Shown: positions 52,279-61,977, counted from the first letter of the stretch. The stretch is 64,000 bases of DNA from Arcticibacter eurypsychrophilus (GCF_001730525.1 NZ_MDFN01000007.1:62001-126000), one strand, 5' to 3'. Numbers and translations: made by a program. The notes: a model not told the origin generated them from the letters alone.

Positions 52279-52335
52279 GAAACCTATATATTTAGGTAAG
52301 GGAGTTTGCCAGGATCATTAAAATCAGAATTTGTT

Positions 52336-52914
52336 ATGGAATTGGATTATTTAGACAGCGTTAAAAAGCAATTTTCTTATTACAAGATGCTGGGTGATAA
52401 AACGTTCAGTCAGCTTTCAGATGAGCAGCTTTTTTGGCAATATCATTCAGAAAGTAACAGCATCGCCATGATTGTAAAACATTTGAGCGGAAATATGTTG
52501 TCGCGCTGGACTGACTTCATGAGTTCTGATGGTGAAAAGAGCTGGCGACATAGGGAGTCGGAGTTCGATAATGATATTCAAAGTCGTGAGGAACTGTTAA
52601 TTAAATGGAACGAGGGCTGGTCATGCCTGTTTAATACGCTAGATTTACTGAAGGATACCGATTTAGATCATATGGTGTATATTAGAAACATGGGGCACAC
52701 CGTTATGGAAGCGATAAACAGGCAATTGGCTCATTACCCTTATCATATTGGTCAAATTGTATTTATAGGCAAAATGGCTTGTAATGAAAGCTGGCTTTCG
52801 TTGTCTATACCTAAAGGGAAATCTGCAGATTACAATGCGGACAAGTTCTCACAAACTAAACATAAGGAGCATTTTACGGATGAGTTTTTAAATAGGCTCA
52901 ACGATCAAAGTTAA
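52336..52914 (+). CDS. DUF1572 / DinB-like protein
   Basis: From the ATG at 52336 (MELDYLDSV) the protein has 192 residues; an upstream TTG at 52306 is less likely. It matches DUF1572, a DinB-superfamily four-helix fold: FSQLSDEQLFWQYHSESNSIAMIVKHLSGNMLSRW with a metal-type His, and a C-terminal ALAHYPYHIGQIVFIGK-type helix (here QLAHYPYHIGQIVFIG) with two more His. Its function is unknown. It is 8 nt before lspA and probably co-transcribed with it. Confidence 0.85.
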   Translation: MELDYLDSVKKQFSYYKMLGDKTFSQLSDEQLFWQYHSESNSIAMIVKHLSGNMLSRWTDFMSSDGEKSWRHRESEFDNDIQSREELLIKWNEGWSCLFNTLDLLKDTDLDHMVYIRNMGHTVMEAINRQLAHYPYHIGQIVFIGKMACNESWLSLSIPKGKSADYNADKFSQTKHKEHFTDEFLNRLNDQS

Positions 52915-52922
52915 AAACAGAG

Positions 52923-53432
52923 ATGAGGTTGAAAAAAGGGATACGAAATTTGATGATAGTGCTGATCATCGCATGTAATATTGGTTGCGACCAGATTTCG
53001 AAGACTATAGTACGGGAAGAAGTTGATTATAACGAAAACATAACATTGATAACACGTTTTCTAACACTTACTAAAATAGAAAATTCAGGTGCTTTTTTAA
53101 GTGTGGGTGATTCTCTCCCATTTGTAGTTCGGTTTGTTGTATTGTCATTGATTCCGCTAATTGCCCTTGGTGCCGGTTTGTACATCGTTTTAACACGAAT
53201 TAGTATGAAGAGACCTATTGTTATCGGTATTTGCTTTGTGATAGGGGGAGGCATCGGTAATCTGTACGACCGGATGTTATATGGCTCGGTAACTGATTTT
53301 CTTCATATGGATTTCGTGTTGTTTAAAACGGGGATCTTTAATATGGCGGATGTGTCAATCATGATTGGGATATTAACCATTATGATTTTTACTTATATAG
53401 CAAAAAACAAGAGGGTGCAGTATCAAAGATAA
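52923..53432 (+). CDS. lspA: Lipoprotein signal peptidase LspA
   Basis: A 169-residue inner-membrane aspartyl protease with four hydrophobic segments. The family motifs are present: CDQISK near the N terminus, ENSGAFLS (residues 53-60), GGGIGNLYDRMLYG with catalytic Asp116, and FNMADVSIMIG with catalytic Asp143. It cleaves prolipoprotein signal peptides before the lipidated cysteine, and several lipoproteins in this window (DUF4142, SusD, FGE) are potential substrates. A strong hairpin terminator follows. Confidence 0.94.
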   Translation: MRLKKGIRNLMIVLIIACNIGCDQISKTIVREEVDYNENITLITRFLTLTKIENSGAFLSVGDSLPFVVRFVVLSLIPLIALGAGLYIVLTRISMKRPIVIGICFVIGGGIGNLYDRMLYGSVTDFLHMDFVLFKTGIFNMADVSIMIGILTIMIFTYIAKNKRVQYQR

Positions 53433-53496
53433 ATTTGCTATATCTGAAATTGACAATTCCTGTCTAGCTTCTGGTGTCAACCAATGGCCTGAAGCA

Positions 53497-53539
53497 AAAA
53501 CCCCGGTTATGTTTTCTTTTGAAACATAACCGGGGTTTT
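53497..53539. terminator. Bidirectional terminator between lspA and the minus-strand secreted protein gene
   Basis: Arms 53497-53514 and 53522-53539 form a perfect 18-bp stem with a CCCCGG core, A-run/T-run ends and a 7-nt loop. It serves convergent genes on both sides. Confidence 0.9.
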
Positions 53540-53554
53540 AAAATACTGTAATAT

Positions 53555-54088
53555 TTATCTTTTACCTTGATTACCGTTTTTGTTGTTTTTTTGTCCTTTA
53601 GCCTTTGTGTTGTTATGAGCTGGGGATGTTTTGACCGTTTGCTTAACCGTTCTGTGCGAGGTTATATTTTTTTGTGAGGTTGCTCTCTTTTGTGGTGTTG
53701 CATTTCCTCTGTGATCTCTAAGTGAATTTTGTGCACCTTTCTTATTTTTAAAAGAGCTGTATTTGCCGAGATGATTTCCATGGTTTAAATAAGGCTTTTT
53801 TGTATTCATCACTACTTTGTAGGAATTATACATATCATGGCCTCTATATCTCGCAGGCAGGCTATTTCTCCAAACCCAATTATTGTTTTCCTGATAAATA
53901 TATTGTTTTGAAGGAACATAGTAATACATATCCATATCAGGTAAATAGTAATAATCTACGTGGTTATAACCAGTGGGACCCCATTCTGGTTGTGATGCAA
54001 GATTAATGTTTACGTTTATCTGAGCTTCTGACTGTAAACTTCCAAAACTTAATAATCCCAGTAGGGATGCAAATAATAACTTTTTCAT
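53555..54088 (-). CDS. Small secreted protein with basic low-complexity tail
   Basis: A 177-residue protein with a signal peptide ending near SEAQI (residue 23). The middle part is tyrosine-rich (YYYLPDMDMYYYVPSKQY), while the last 70 residues are basic and Asn/Thr/Gln/Lys-rich (KQTVKTSPAHNNTKAKGQK). Similar short proteins are frequent in Sphingobacteriaceae, but I know of no defined function. The charged tail might bind nucleic acid or anionic polymer; that is only a guess. Confidence 0.7.
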   Translation of the reverse strand: MKKLLFASLLGLLSFGSLQSEAQINVNINLASQPEWGPTGYNHVDYYYLPDMDMYYYVPSKQYIYQENNNWVWRNSLPARYRGHDMYNSYKVVMNTKKPYLNHGNHLGKYSSFKNKKGAQNSLRDHRGNATPQKRATSQKNITSHRTVKQTVKTSPAHNNTKAKGQKNNKNGNQGKR

Positions 54089-54299
54089 TTGTTCTAATTT
54101 GGATAGATAAGTTCAAAGCACATGCCATCAAATGATTGATGAGACACTTGCCGACGTATGGAACCCTGGCGGTAATGAAAGAGTCTGGTCTACCGACTAA
54201 TAGGGATGAAATAATATTTTGAGACTGTGTAGTTTTATTCGATTTTACTCATTGTGAGTATAATAGTGGGCAGTTTACTTAGTTGAATCAATACACACT

Positions 54300-54596
54300 T
54301 TACAAGCTATGCGTTTTAATATGATTCAGGGTTTTGATTAAATCTTTTATTTTGGTAGGGTTTAACTTCTTTTCTTTAGCTTTTTGAATGGCTTTACTTT
54401 GCATGTACTTTGCTTCTTCATACATGTTTAAGCGATAGAGCAGATGCGCATAGGTATCATAACTATAATATGAAGGTTCTATGGCCAGCGAACGTCTACA
54501 CCAGGAAATAGCTTTTAAGAGGTGGTTTTCATTTTTTGTTCCTAATATATAAAAATCCCATGCAGCATTATTCAATGTGACGGATAAAGGCTTCAT
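54300..54596 (-). pseudogene. 3' fragment of a TPR-containing gene
   Basis: The frame encodes about 90 residues with two helix-turn-helix TPR-like units: LNNAAWDFYILGTKNENHLLKAISWCRRSLAIEP and the following YYSYDTYAHLLYRLNMYEEAKYMQSKAIQKAKE. Proteins with this tail are usually far longer, for example thioredoxin-TPR proteins, and no domain precedes it here. Upstream on the same strand the sequence runs directly into the decayed IS21-type transposase. I infer that the element or a later deletion removed the 5' part of the gene. Confidence 0.6.
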
Positions 54597-55020
54597 TTAC
54601 TGCCTTAATGGTTTTACTGATATGATCGCATAAGGTGGTATAGCTGATGTGATGACCTGCACTGTGCAGCTTTTCAAGGATATCGATCCGCTTCAATTGC
54701 AGCTTTGCCCGACCATCCTGACATTTAACGGTATTTTCTTCCAGGTAATTTCCGATCAGTAGAAGCACTTCCTCTGTCAGGCGTCGCTTTGAGCGGTGCG
54801 AACTGTTGTATACAGAACCGGTGCGTATATACTGATTAGCAAGGAGGATGGCTTATCCTGGCCGCTTAAAGGGGAGGATTTGAACAGCTCATATTCCGCT
54901 ATCCGGTACCTTACTGTCAATCGGTGAATATGAAGCTTCTTTGCTATTTTTCGCTGACTTAACCCTTCACGGTAATAAAGTAATATAATCTGATGATTTG
55001 TCTCCAATCTAACATGAATT
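54568..55020 (-). pseudogene. IS21-type transposase (istA) remnant
   Basis: Two frames carry pieces of an IstA-like protein. The 5' part (about 55007-54777) includes an N-terminal helix-turn-helix: LYYREGLSQRKIAKKLHIHR. The next part (about 54800-54568, another frame) reads SKRRLTEEVLLLIGNYLEEN, then RIDILEKLHSAGHHISYTTLCDHI and NEAFIRHIE. The frame change lies near 54770-54800. The catalytic DDE domain and istB are absent, so the element is dead. A repeat-rich element end lies just upstream. Confidence 0.65.
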
Positions 55021-55066
55021 TGCTCCCTTTAGTGTATTCTAAAGGGACGCTTTGTTCCTTGTTATG

Positions 55067-55112
55067 TGGTACAATTTTCAACCGGATATTGGTACACTTT
55101 TCAATTGGTATA
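55067..55112. mobile_element. Terminal repeats of the IS21-like remnant
   Basis: TGGTACAATTTTCAACCG at 55067 and TGGTACACTTTTCAATTG at 55090 are imperfect direct repeats 23 bp apart, with a third partial copy (TGGTATA) at about 55107. IS21-family ends characteristically carry such short multiple repeats. The other end was not found, which fits a truncated element. Confidence 0.55.
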
Positions 55113-55236
55113 TACAACTGGTATAGAGATATTAAAAAAATTAAAGGGTAAATGATTCTTTAACAGTTTTGTTTCTTTCGTAATAATGCGTGAGATAACA
55201 TAATAATAAAATAATTAAACTATTTTGTCTATAAGT

Positions 55237-55268
55237 TTTGTATTCTATTATCCAAGTATATATATTTG
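55237..55268 (+). promoter_or_regulatory. Bacteroidota promoter upstream of the SusC/SusD locus
   Basis: TTTG at 55237-55240, a 20-nt spacer and TATATTTG at 55261-55268 match the consensus exactly. Transcription would start near 55275 and leave an untranslated leader of about 280 nt before the SusC ATG at 55556. In the leader, AAATTGAC (55318) and GTCAATTT (55353) can pair. Confidence 0.7.
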
Positions 55269-55454
55269 AAAAAATATATAGTAAATAATGGTCGGAATAT
55301 TACGTATTATACTTCTTAAATTGACCCTTCCTCTTTTTAAATCCATAGGAATGTCAATTTATTATTACAGCAGACTTTGCTTATATTCAGTTGAAAAGAT
55401 TGGTTTTGAGCTTAATTTGGGGGGGACTAATGTGTTGTAGTTCATCGTAAAAAA

Positions 55455-55478
55455 GGGAAGCACTTGGAGTGCTTCCCT
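55455..55478 (-). terminator. Hairpin in the SusC leader, terminator-like on the minus strand
   Basis: GGGAAGCACT-TGG-AGTGCTTCCC forms a perfect 10-bp stem. On the minus strand it is followed by six T residues, the usual intrinsic-terminator form. On the plus strand no T-run follows. It could stop antisense transcription, be a leftover of a lost minus-strand gene, or act as a leader structure in the SusC mRNA. Confidence 0.55.
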
Positions 55479-55555
55479 AGGAAAAATTAATGAATCAGGC
55501 ATTCAATTGGAGTTGTCACCTGTTTCCATCAATCATTCTAACCTTAATCAAAAGT

Positions 55556-58500
55556 ATGCAAAATTTTGAAAAAGCCAAGCAGGCATTCTATGCCCTGGCT
55601 TTGCAAAACGTATTGTTATTTTTTTATTCAACAAGCAAAATAAAGATATCGCCCGAAGGCAATAAAAAATACCCTAAACAAAGTAAATTAATATCAAAAG
55701 CCTTAGTTAACCGCATTAAATTCATGGTGTTGTTAATTTATTTAATGCCCAATCTTACTTGGGCACAGCAAACACAACCATTAATCAACTCTACGTTGGT
55801 AGGTAAAGTTGTTGATGCCCGAACTAAGGAAATACTGCCAGGTGCTACCGTAGCCATTAAGGGTACCACACATAAAGTATCTGTGGATTCTGACGGCAAG
55901 TTCAGCTTTGTAACCGGACAAAATTTTCTTATACATTAATTATAAGTTATTTAGGTTACAAAACTTTAGAGTTTGTAGCTAATGGAAGTCCCGTTACAAT
56001 ACAACTTCAGGAAGCGGTTAATGAAATGGATCAAGTGATTGTGGTCGGTTACGGCACGCAGAAAAAAGTTAATCTGACAGGTTCAATAGCAAGTCTGGAT
56101 CAAAAGGTACTTGCCAATCGTCCGATTACTAACTCCACCCAGGCCTTACAAAACCTTCCTGGAGTATTCACTAATCAAACCAAGGGGAGGCCAGGTGCAG
56201 ATGCAGCAACCATTCGTATTCGTGGTGTTAGCACGCTGAATAATAGTAATCCATTAGTATTGGTTGATGGAATAGAATTCCCCTTGGGGGATGTAAATCC
56301 AAATGATATAGAAAGTATATCCGTTTTGAAAGATGCAGCATCCAGTTCTATTTATGGAAATCGTGCCGCTAATGGCGTAATACTGGTAAAAACAAAAACA
56401 GGAAAACGGGGGGCTTTTCGCCTGGATTACAATTTTTACACCGGTAATCAACGCGCAACGCAATTTCCCGATGTGGTTACTAATTCCGTAGAATATATGG
56501 AAGGTAAAAATAGAGCACTGGCTAATGAAGGCAAACCGCCTGAAAGCTCACAAGCTTTAATTGATGAGTATAAAGCAGGTACTGATCCCTTCATTTACCC
56601 TAACACAAACTGGTTTGATGAGATGTTTCAAACCGCTCCATTACAAGAACATAATCTACGTCTTTCTGGCGGATCAGAAAAAACAGCATTCTCTGTTTCG
56701 CTTGGTTATCTCAATCAGGATGGGATCATGATCCAAACCAGCGGAAAACGATATTCCTTAAATACAAACGTCAGTTCCGACATTACAAAAAATCTTAAGA
56801 TTGGAGCCAGTGTAGTGGGTAACTTCTGGACCAATCGAGAAAGCGCTTATACGGCAGATGAAGGTAATGGCGAAGGCGGATTGATGGGTTTAATTTACCG
56901 TGGGCTACCGATGCAAACTCCTTATGCACAAGATGGAAACTATGCCGATCAATGGATCAGGGTTCCTGGTCATAATTTCTTTCGTAACCCGGTTGCACTC
57001 TCCAATGAAGGGTTTAGGAAGAATAACCAGTACAGAAGTTTAGCTAATTTATTCGCCGAAGTTCTGCTTCCTTTTAATATCAGATACAAGACAACCATAG
57101 CGGCTAATCTTTTATACGGCATTGAAAAATTCTCTTACCCTCAAATCTATCTCACCAATACCAAGACAGGAGTTGTGAGCCCGATTGGTAATACACCCCT
57201 GAGAGGATTAAGGCAAACGAGTCAGAATAATATCAATCTAACCAATTACCATACCGTTAATTGGGATCATAAGTTGGACAAACATACTTTAGGACTTCTT
57301 GGAGGATTTAGTATAGAGTCCTTTAATGATGGAAATTTTTCTGCCTATAACCAGGGATATTTAGGAAATGAACTGACGGAGTTAAATGCAGGCAGTACAT
57401 CTCCCCAAGTTTCAGGAACTTCAGCTCAAACCAAATTGATCTCTTATTTTGGTCGTCTGAATTACAATTTTTCGGAGAAGTACCTATTTGAAGCCAATGC
57501 CCGATACGATGGTACTTCACGGTTTGCAAAAGGAAATCGCTGGGGTTTCTTTCCTTCCTTTTCAGCAGGGTGGCGTCTAAGTGAAGAAGATTTTCTTAAA
57601 GATAGCAGGTCACTGAGCAATCTTAAAATTCGCGCCTCGTATGGTAAGTTAGGTAACCAGTCAATAGCCTTAGGTAATCAGTCAGTTGCCCTGTTTAGTT
57701 ATGTAGATGCCATTTCACTGGGTCAGAATTACAGTTTCAACGGAAACATAGTAAGTGGAGCCGCAATCACACAGGTAAGTGATCCGAATATTACCTGGGA
57801 GACCACAACGATGTCGGATATAGGTCTGGATGCAAGCTTTTTTAATAGCAGTCTTTCTTTTGAACTGGATTGGTTTGACAAAAAAACTTCTAATATTTTA
57901 AGGCAGATTAGCATCCCTGCACAGGTTGGAAACTTAGGAGGGCCAATTCAGAATATAGGTTCGGTATCTAATAAAGGAATTGAAATATCTCTGGGGTATA
58001 AGAATATGATCAATCAATTCAGGTATAATATAGACGCAAACATAACCTACCTTGAGAACAAGGTAATTGACGTGAGAGGTCAGAAGTACTACAGTGGAAA
58101 CACTATTGTTCAAGAAGGCTCTGCAATTGATTCCTTCTTCGGGTTGCAGGCTGTAGGTATATTCCAAACTGCCGAAGAAGTTCAAAATCATCCTTTTCAA
58201 AATATAGGAACTGTGCCTGGTGACTTAAAATACAGGGATATTGATGGGAATAATATCATTGATAATAATGACAGAGTCGTTATTGGAAACAGCATTCCTA
58301 AATATACCTATGGGTTTTCCTTAGGAGCAGGCTATAAAAACTTTGATTTCAGTGCTATATTTCAGGGTTTATATGATGTTGATACGTACTTAACAGGAAA
58401 TCTTGCTCAGCCGTATAAGAACGGAGCGGGTGTTACGCAGGATTGGTTAGCAGAATCGTGGACACCTGAAAATCTAAATGCAAGTCTGCCACGGCTTACC

Positions 58501-58779
58501 ACCTCAAATGGGTATCCACAAAACTTTCAAACATCAAGTTTCTGGGTGCGCGATGCTTCTTATTTACGATTAAAAAACATTCAGCTGGGCTATTCTTTTC
58601 CAAAGAAACTGCTGGCGAAGACGGGAATAAGCCAGCTTAAGGTGTTCGTAAATGCGCAGAACTATTTGACCTTTACCGATTTTAAATTTAGTGACCCGGA
58701 AAGAAATCTTACCCGGGGAGATCTCATTGAATACCCGAATGCAAAAAGCATTACAGCCGGTGTAAATGTTTCATTTTAA
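55556..58779 (+). CDS. SusC/RagA TonB-dependent outer-membrane transporter, interrupted by a -1 frameshift
   Basis: The first frame runs from ATG 55556 (or 55490) to TAA 55939. It encodes a signal peptide (MVLLIYLMPNLTWAQQ) and the start of a carboxypeptidase-regulatory-like domain (VGKVVDARTKEILPGATVAIKG). The rest continues in the -1 frame from about 55927 to 58779: SYLGYKTLEF, the plug with VIVVGYGTQKK, DPNDIESISVLKDAA-type residues (NDIESISVLKDAASSSIYG), and the beta-barrel to the terminal VNVSF. Joined, the product would be about 1070 residues, normal for SusC. The switch lies at AAATTTT (55921-55927). It may be a disabling mutation, a sequencing error or recoding. SusD follows at once. 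Confidence 0.88.
55921..55927 (+). other. Slippery heptamer A AAT TTT at the SusC frame junction
   Basis: In the first reading frame the codons are CAA AAT TTT CTT, which gives an X XXY YYZ slippery site. A -1 slip yields ..GQNF-SYTLIISYLGY.., exactly the residues expected for the family. A small hairpin (CTTATA, loop, TATAAG) follows directly, closer than the usual 5-9 nt. Confidence 0.5.
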
Positions 58780-58792
58780 CAGAAAAATCCAA

Positions 58793-60313
58793 ATGAAAAA
58801 ATATAGTTTAATACTACTCATTCTATTCTCCCTAACGGCCTGCAAGGATTCTTTCCTAGATGTTACGCCAACTGACCGTTTTACTCAGAGTACGTTTTGG
58901 AACACAAAGGAACAGGGGGAAGCAGCTTTAAATGCTACCTATGCTGTTTTAATCAATACAAATTCGAACTATTCTGCCCGCAATGCAGTTTACCTGGATG
59001 CGTTAACTCCTAATACCTATCAATACAATGCGGATGAAAACGTAATTTCAAGGGGGCTTCATAATGCCGCAACCGGTACATTTAATACAGTTTGGAATGC
59101 CAGCTATTTGGGTATTGGAAGAGCGAATAATTTCCTGGCCAACATTGATAAAGTGACCATGGACGAAGCGCTAAAAAACCGATATAAAGCAGAAGCTAAA
59201 TTTCTCCGTGCATTATATTATTTCCCATTATGGAATCTGTACGGAGGTGCACCTCTTATCACTGAAGCCACAAACTATGAAAAACAAGCATCTCTACCCA
59301 GAAATACAGCAGAAGAAGTACTGGCACAAATTCTGAAGGATCTGGATGACGCAGCTTTAAATGATGTTCTGCCTTCCAGTTATACCGGAGCAGATAAGGG
59401 ACGGGTTACACGAGGAGCGGTACAAGCCTTCAAAGCGCGCATATTACTTTATGCAGGGCGATGGGAAGAGGCAGCGGCAGCAGCAAAAAAGGTGATTGAC
59501 TCCAAAGTGTATAGTCTTTTTCCCGACTATAGAGGGTTATTTTACCTTGAAAACGAAGGGAACTCAGAAGTGATTTTTGATGTACAATATAAATTCCCTG
59601 AATTTGCCCACTCACTGGATGTAAGTTTAGACCAGCAACTCGGTACTGCACCGCTTCCAACTCTCGTAAATGATTATTACGCAACAGATGGAAAGCCAAT
59701 TTTAAGTTCCGCTATTTATAATCCCGCCAAACCTTATGACAACCGGGATTCTCGTCTTCAAGCTACAGTAATCTTACCAGGAACAACATTTAAAGGTGCT
59801 GTAGTAACGGATATACAATATCCAAGTACAGGCTATGGTCAGAAGAAGTATACCATTTTCAAGGATAACGAAAAGCCAACCATCGTTCCAACTAGTGGCA
59901 CTTCAGAACTGAATTATATCTTGCTTCGTTATGCAGATGTGTTATTAATGTATGCAGAAGCCATAAACGAAGCATCAGGTGTAAACAGTGCACTATCAGC
60001 AGCAGCCGCTATTAATTTAGTGCGCGCCAGGGTTAAAATGCCTGATTTGGCAATCGGTTTGACAAAGGAGCAATTGCGTGAAGAAATAAGACATGAGCGT
60101 AGGATTGAATTGGCAGGAGAGGGATTTTATTATTACGATATTCTCCGCTGGAAAATTGCCGAACAAGTTTTAAACACGGACGTGTATAACAGCAAAGGAG
60201 CAAGAATTGATAATCGCAGTTTTAATGCAAGTCGTGATTATTTATGGCCTATTCCTTCAATTGCCATACAAAATAATCCGGCTTTAACTCAAAATCCTAA
60301 TTACGGTAAATAA
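58793..60313 (+). CDS. SusD/RagB family outer-membrane lipoprotein
   Basis: From the ATG at 58793 the protein has 506 residues with a lipoprotein signal (LFSLTAC, Cys17). An upstream in-frame ATG at 58766 overlaps SusC and would push the signal inward. SusD features are visible: FLDVTPTDRFTQSTFWN after the lipobox, helical TPR-like segments (ALKNRYKAEAKFLRALYYFPLWNLYGG), LPRNTAEEVLAQILKDLDDA, and the C-terminal REEIRHERRIELAGEGFYYYDILRWK. It binds glycan at the cell surface as the lid of the SusC transporter. Its start region overlaps the SusC end in one of the two options, so the genes are translated together. Confidence 0.95.
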   Translation: MKKYSLILLILFSLTACKDSFLDVTPTDRFTQSTFWNTKEQGEAALNATYAVLINTNSNYSARNAVYLDALTPNTYQYNADENVISRGLHNAATGTFNTVWNASYLGIGRANNFLANIDKVTMDEALKNRYKAEAKFLRALYYFPLWNLYGGAPLITEATNYEKQASLPRNTAEEVLAQILKDLDDAALNDVLPSSYTGADKGRVTRGAVQAFKARILLYAGRWEEAAAAAKKVIDSKVYSLFPDYRGLFYLENEGNSEVIFDVQYKFPEFAHSLDVSLDQQLGTAPLPTLVNDYYATDGKPILSSAIYNPAKPYDNRDSRLQATVILPGTTFKGAVVTDIQYPSTGYGQKKYTIFKDNEKPTIVPTSGTSELNYILLRYADVLLMYAEAINEASGVNSALSAAAAINLVRARVKMPDLAIGLTKEQLREEIRHERRIELAGEGFYYYDILRWKIAEQVLNTDVYNSKGARIDNRSFNASRDYLWPIPSIAIQNNPALTQNPNYGK

Positions 60314-60324
60314 ATTTAGATCAC

Positions 60325-61746
60325 ATGAAAAAGTATTTTTATTCATTAATCCTCTCTGGTTTATTATTTCCATGGAAAGTGTTTGCTCAAACCAATAAGC
60401 AAAAGCAGCCAAATATTATCTTTATTCTGGCAGATGACCTTGGATATGGTAACTTAACTAGTTACAATAAAAATTCACCCATTCCAACCCCCAATATTGA
60501 CCGTTTAGCTAAAGAGGGAACTAAGTTCACCCGGTTTTATTCAGGCAATACCGTTTGTGCTCCTTCAAGATGCGCATTAATGACGGGCTTGAATATGGGC
60601 CATGCATGGGTACGAGGGAACAGTAAAGGCAAAGACGGTACAGGTGCTTTAAGGCCTCAGGACACCACAATAGCCCAACGCCTTCAGAAGAATGGTTATG
60701 TCACAGGCATGTTCGGGAAATGGGGATTAGGTGATGAAGAAACTTTAGGTGCACCACACCTGAAAGGATTTAATGAATTTTATGGATATCTTGATCAGGC
60801 TCATGCTCATGATTATTATACCACACGATTATATGAGATCAGGAATAATAAAACACAAAAGGTTCCGGTAGATAGTGCCGACTATACACAGGATTTAATT
60901 CTGAATAAGGCCTTAGGGTTTTTAAAATCGCATAAAAATGAGCCTTTCTTTCTGTACCTGCCTTTCACGCTGCCACATGCAGAACTAAGGGTACCCGATG
61001 CCCTTTTAAAGAAGTTTCAAAATGCCGATGGAAGCAGTAAGTTGAGTCCTGAAACGCCATTTCTGAAAAAAGGCAATTATGATAGTCAGGCACAACCACA
61101 TGCTGCCTTCGCGGCTATGGTATCAAAACTAGACGCTGACGTTGGTCGTGTCCTTGAATTAGTAAAGCAACTGGGCTTAGATGACAATACCTACATTTTC
61201 TTTACAAGTGATAATGGTCCGCACAAAGAAGGAGGGGGTGATCCTGAATTCTTTGATAGTAATGGCCCTTTACGAGGTATAAAAAGAGATCTTTATGAAG
61301 GAGGAATCCGGGTCCCTTTGCTGGTTAGGGCACCTGGTAAAGTTCCCGCCGGTAATGTAAGTAATATACCATGGGCCTTTTGGGATATTCTTCCCACTGT
61401 AGGGCAGCTCACTTCTACTCCCAATCCTTCCGGAATTGATGGTATCTCATTTACTTCCGCATTGGCAGGAAAAGAGCAGGCTAAACAGCATGAATACCTA
61501 TACTGGCAATTTAATGAAGGCGGCTTGAAGGAAGCATTGACTCAGGGAGACTGGAAGCTGGTGCGTTTTAAAAGTCAGGGTAAACCCGAAGTCCTTGAAT
61601 TATATAATCTAAAGGATGATATTGGAGAAAAAATTGATCTGGCAGAAAGGAATCCAGGTGAATTGAAAACCCTCAAGGCCCTACTTCTAAAAGCTAAAAC
61701 ACCATCTGAAAACAAAACCTTTGATTGGTCAGATCAGGAGTTATAA
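60325..61746 (+). CDS. S1-family arylsulfatase, secreted
   Basis: A 473-residue protein with a signal peptide ending near VFAQT (residue 22). It is a formylglycine-dependent sulfatase: metal ligands Asp37/Asp38 in FILADDLGYG, the maturation motif CAPSRCALMTG with Cys78, HAWVRGN, FGKWGLGD, LPHAELR and FFTSDNGPH further on. The length fits N-acetylgalactosamine-6-sulfatase/arylsulfatase A-type enzymes. It would remove sulfate esters from the glycan imported by the adjoining SusC/SusD. The C-x-P-S-R motif needs oxidation by a formylglycine-generating enzyme, and one is encoded 330 bp downstream. It follows SusD after 11 nt. Confidence 0.93.
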   Translation: MKKYFYSLILSGLLFPWKVFAQTNKQKQPNIIFILADDLGYGNLTSYNKNSPIPTPNIDRLAKEGTKFTRFYSGNTVCAPSRCALMTGLNMGHAWVRGNSKGKDGTGALRPQDTTIAQRLQKNGYVTGMFGKWGLGDEETLGAPHLKGFNEFYGYLDQAHAHDYYTTRLYEIRNNKTQKVPVDSADYTQDLILNKALGFLKSHKNEPFFLYLPFTLPHAELRVPDALLKKFQNADGSSKLSPETPFLKKGNYDSQAQPHAAFAAMVSKLDADVGRVLELVKQLGLDDNTYIFFTSDNGPHKEGGGDPEFFDSNGPLRGIKRDLYEGGIRVPLLVRAPGKVPAGNVSNIPWAFWDILPTVGQLTSTPNPSGIDGISFTSALAGKEQAKQHEYLYWQFNEGGLKEALTQGDWKLVRFKSQGKPEVLELYNLKDDIGEKIDLAERNPGELKTLKALLLKAKTPSENKTFDWSDQEL

Positions 61747-61807
61747 CAAAAACAGCTCTTTTAAAAAAGGAAAATAACTAGGATAAGTGTTCGTTAACAT
61801 GCGTTAT

Positions 61808-61948
61808 ATGAAGTTAAACAAATTATCATTTATATTCGTATTAACGGTTTATTTTAAGGTATTGTCTCAAAGTCATAAAGAAAAACCAAACTTAGTAACT
61901 GAAATTAACACACTTAACCTTGATCAATTAGCCTCTATTGGGGTGTAA
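61808..61948 (+). pseudogene. Truncated secreted ORF, probable 5' gene fragment
   Basis: An ORF of 46 codons from ATG 61808 (or 49 from 61799) reads MKLNKLSFIFVLTVYFKVLS, then QSHKEKPNLVTEINTLNLDQLASIGV and a stop. The first part is a good signal peptide, and the rest looks like the start of a mature enzyme, not a complete protein. I infer the 5' remnant of a secreted gene of this locus whose body was lost, although a small secreted peptide cannot be excluded. The tRNA gene begins 30 nt later. Confidence 0.4.
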
Positions 61949-61977
61949 AAACAAACAAAGTAAAATAGTAATGGTAA

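Noticed and set aside
52306-52335. TTG start for the DUF1572 protein
   Set aside because: The ATG at 52336 starts the recognisable domain, and the ten extra residues have no counterpart.
54089-54299. Possible small gene or RNA between the secreted protein and TPR fragment
   Set aside because: No ORF, hairpin or promoter of note was found in this 211-bp gap.
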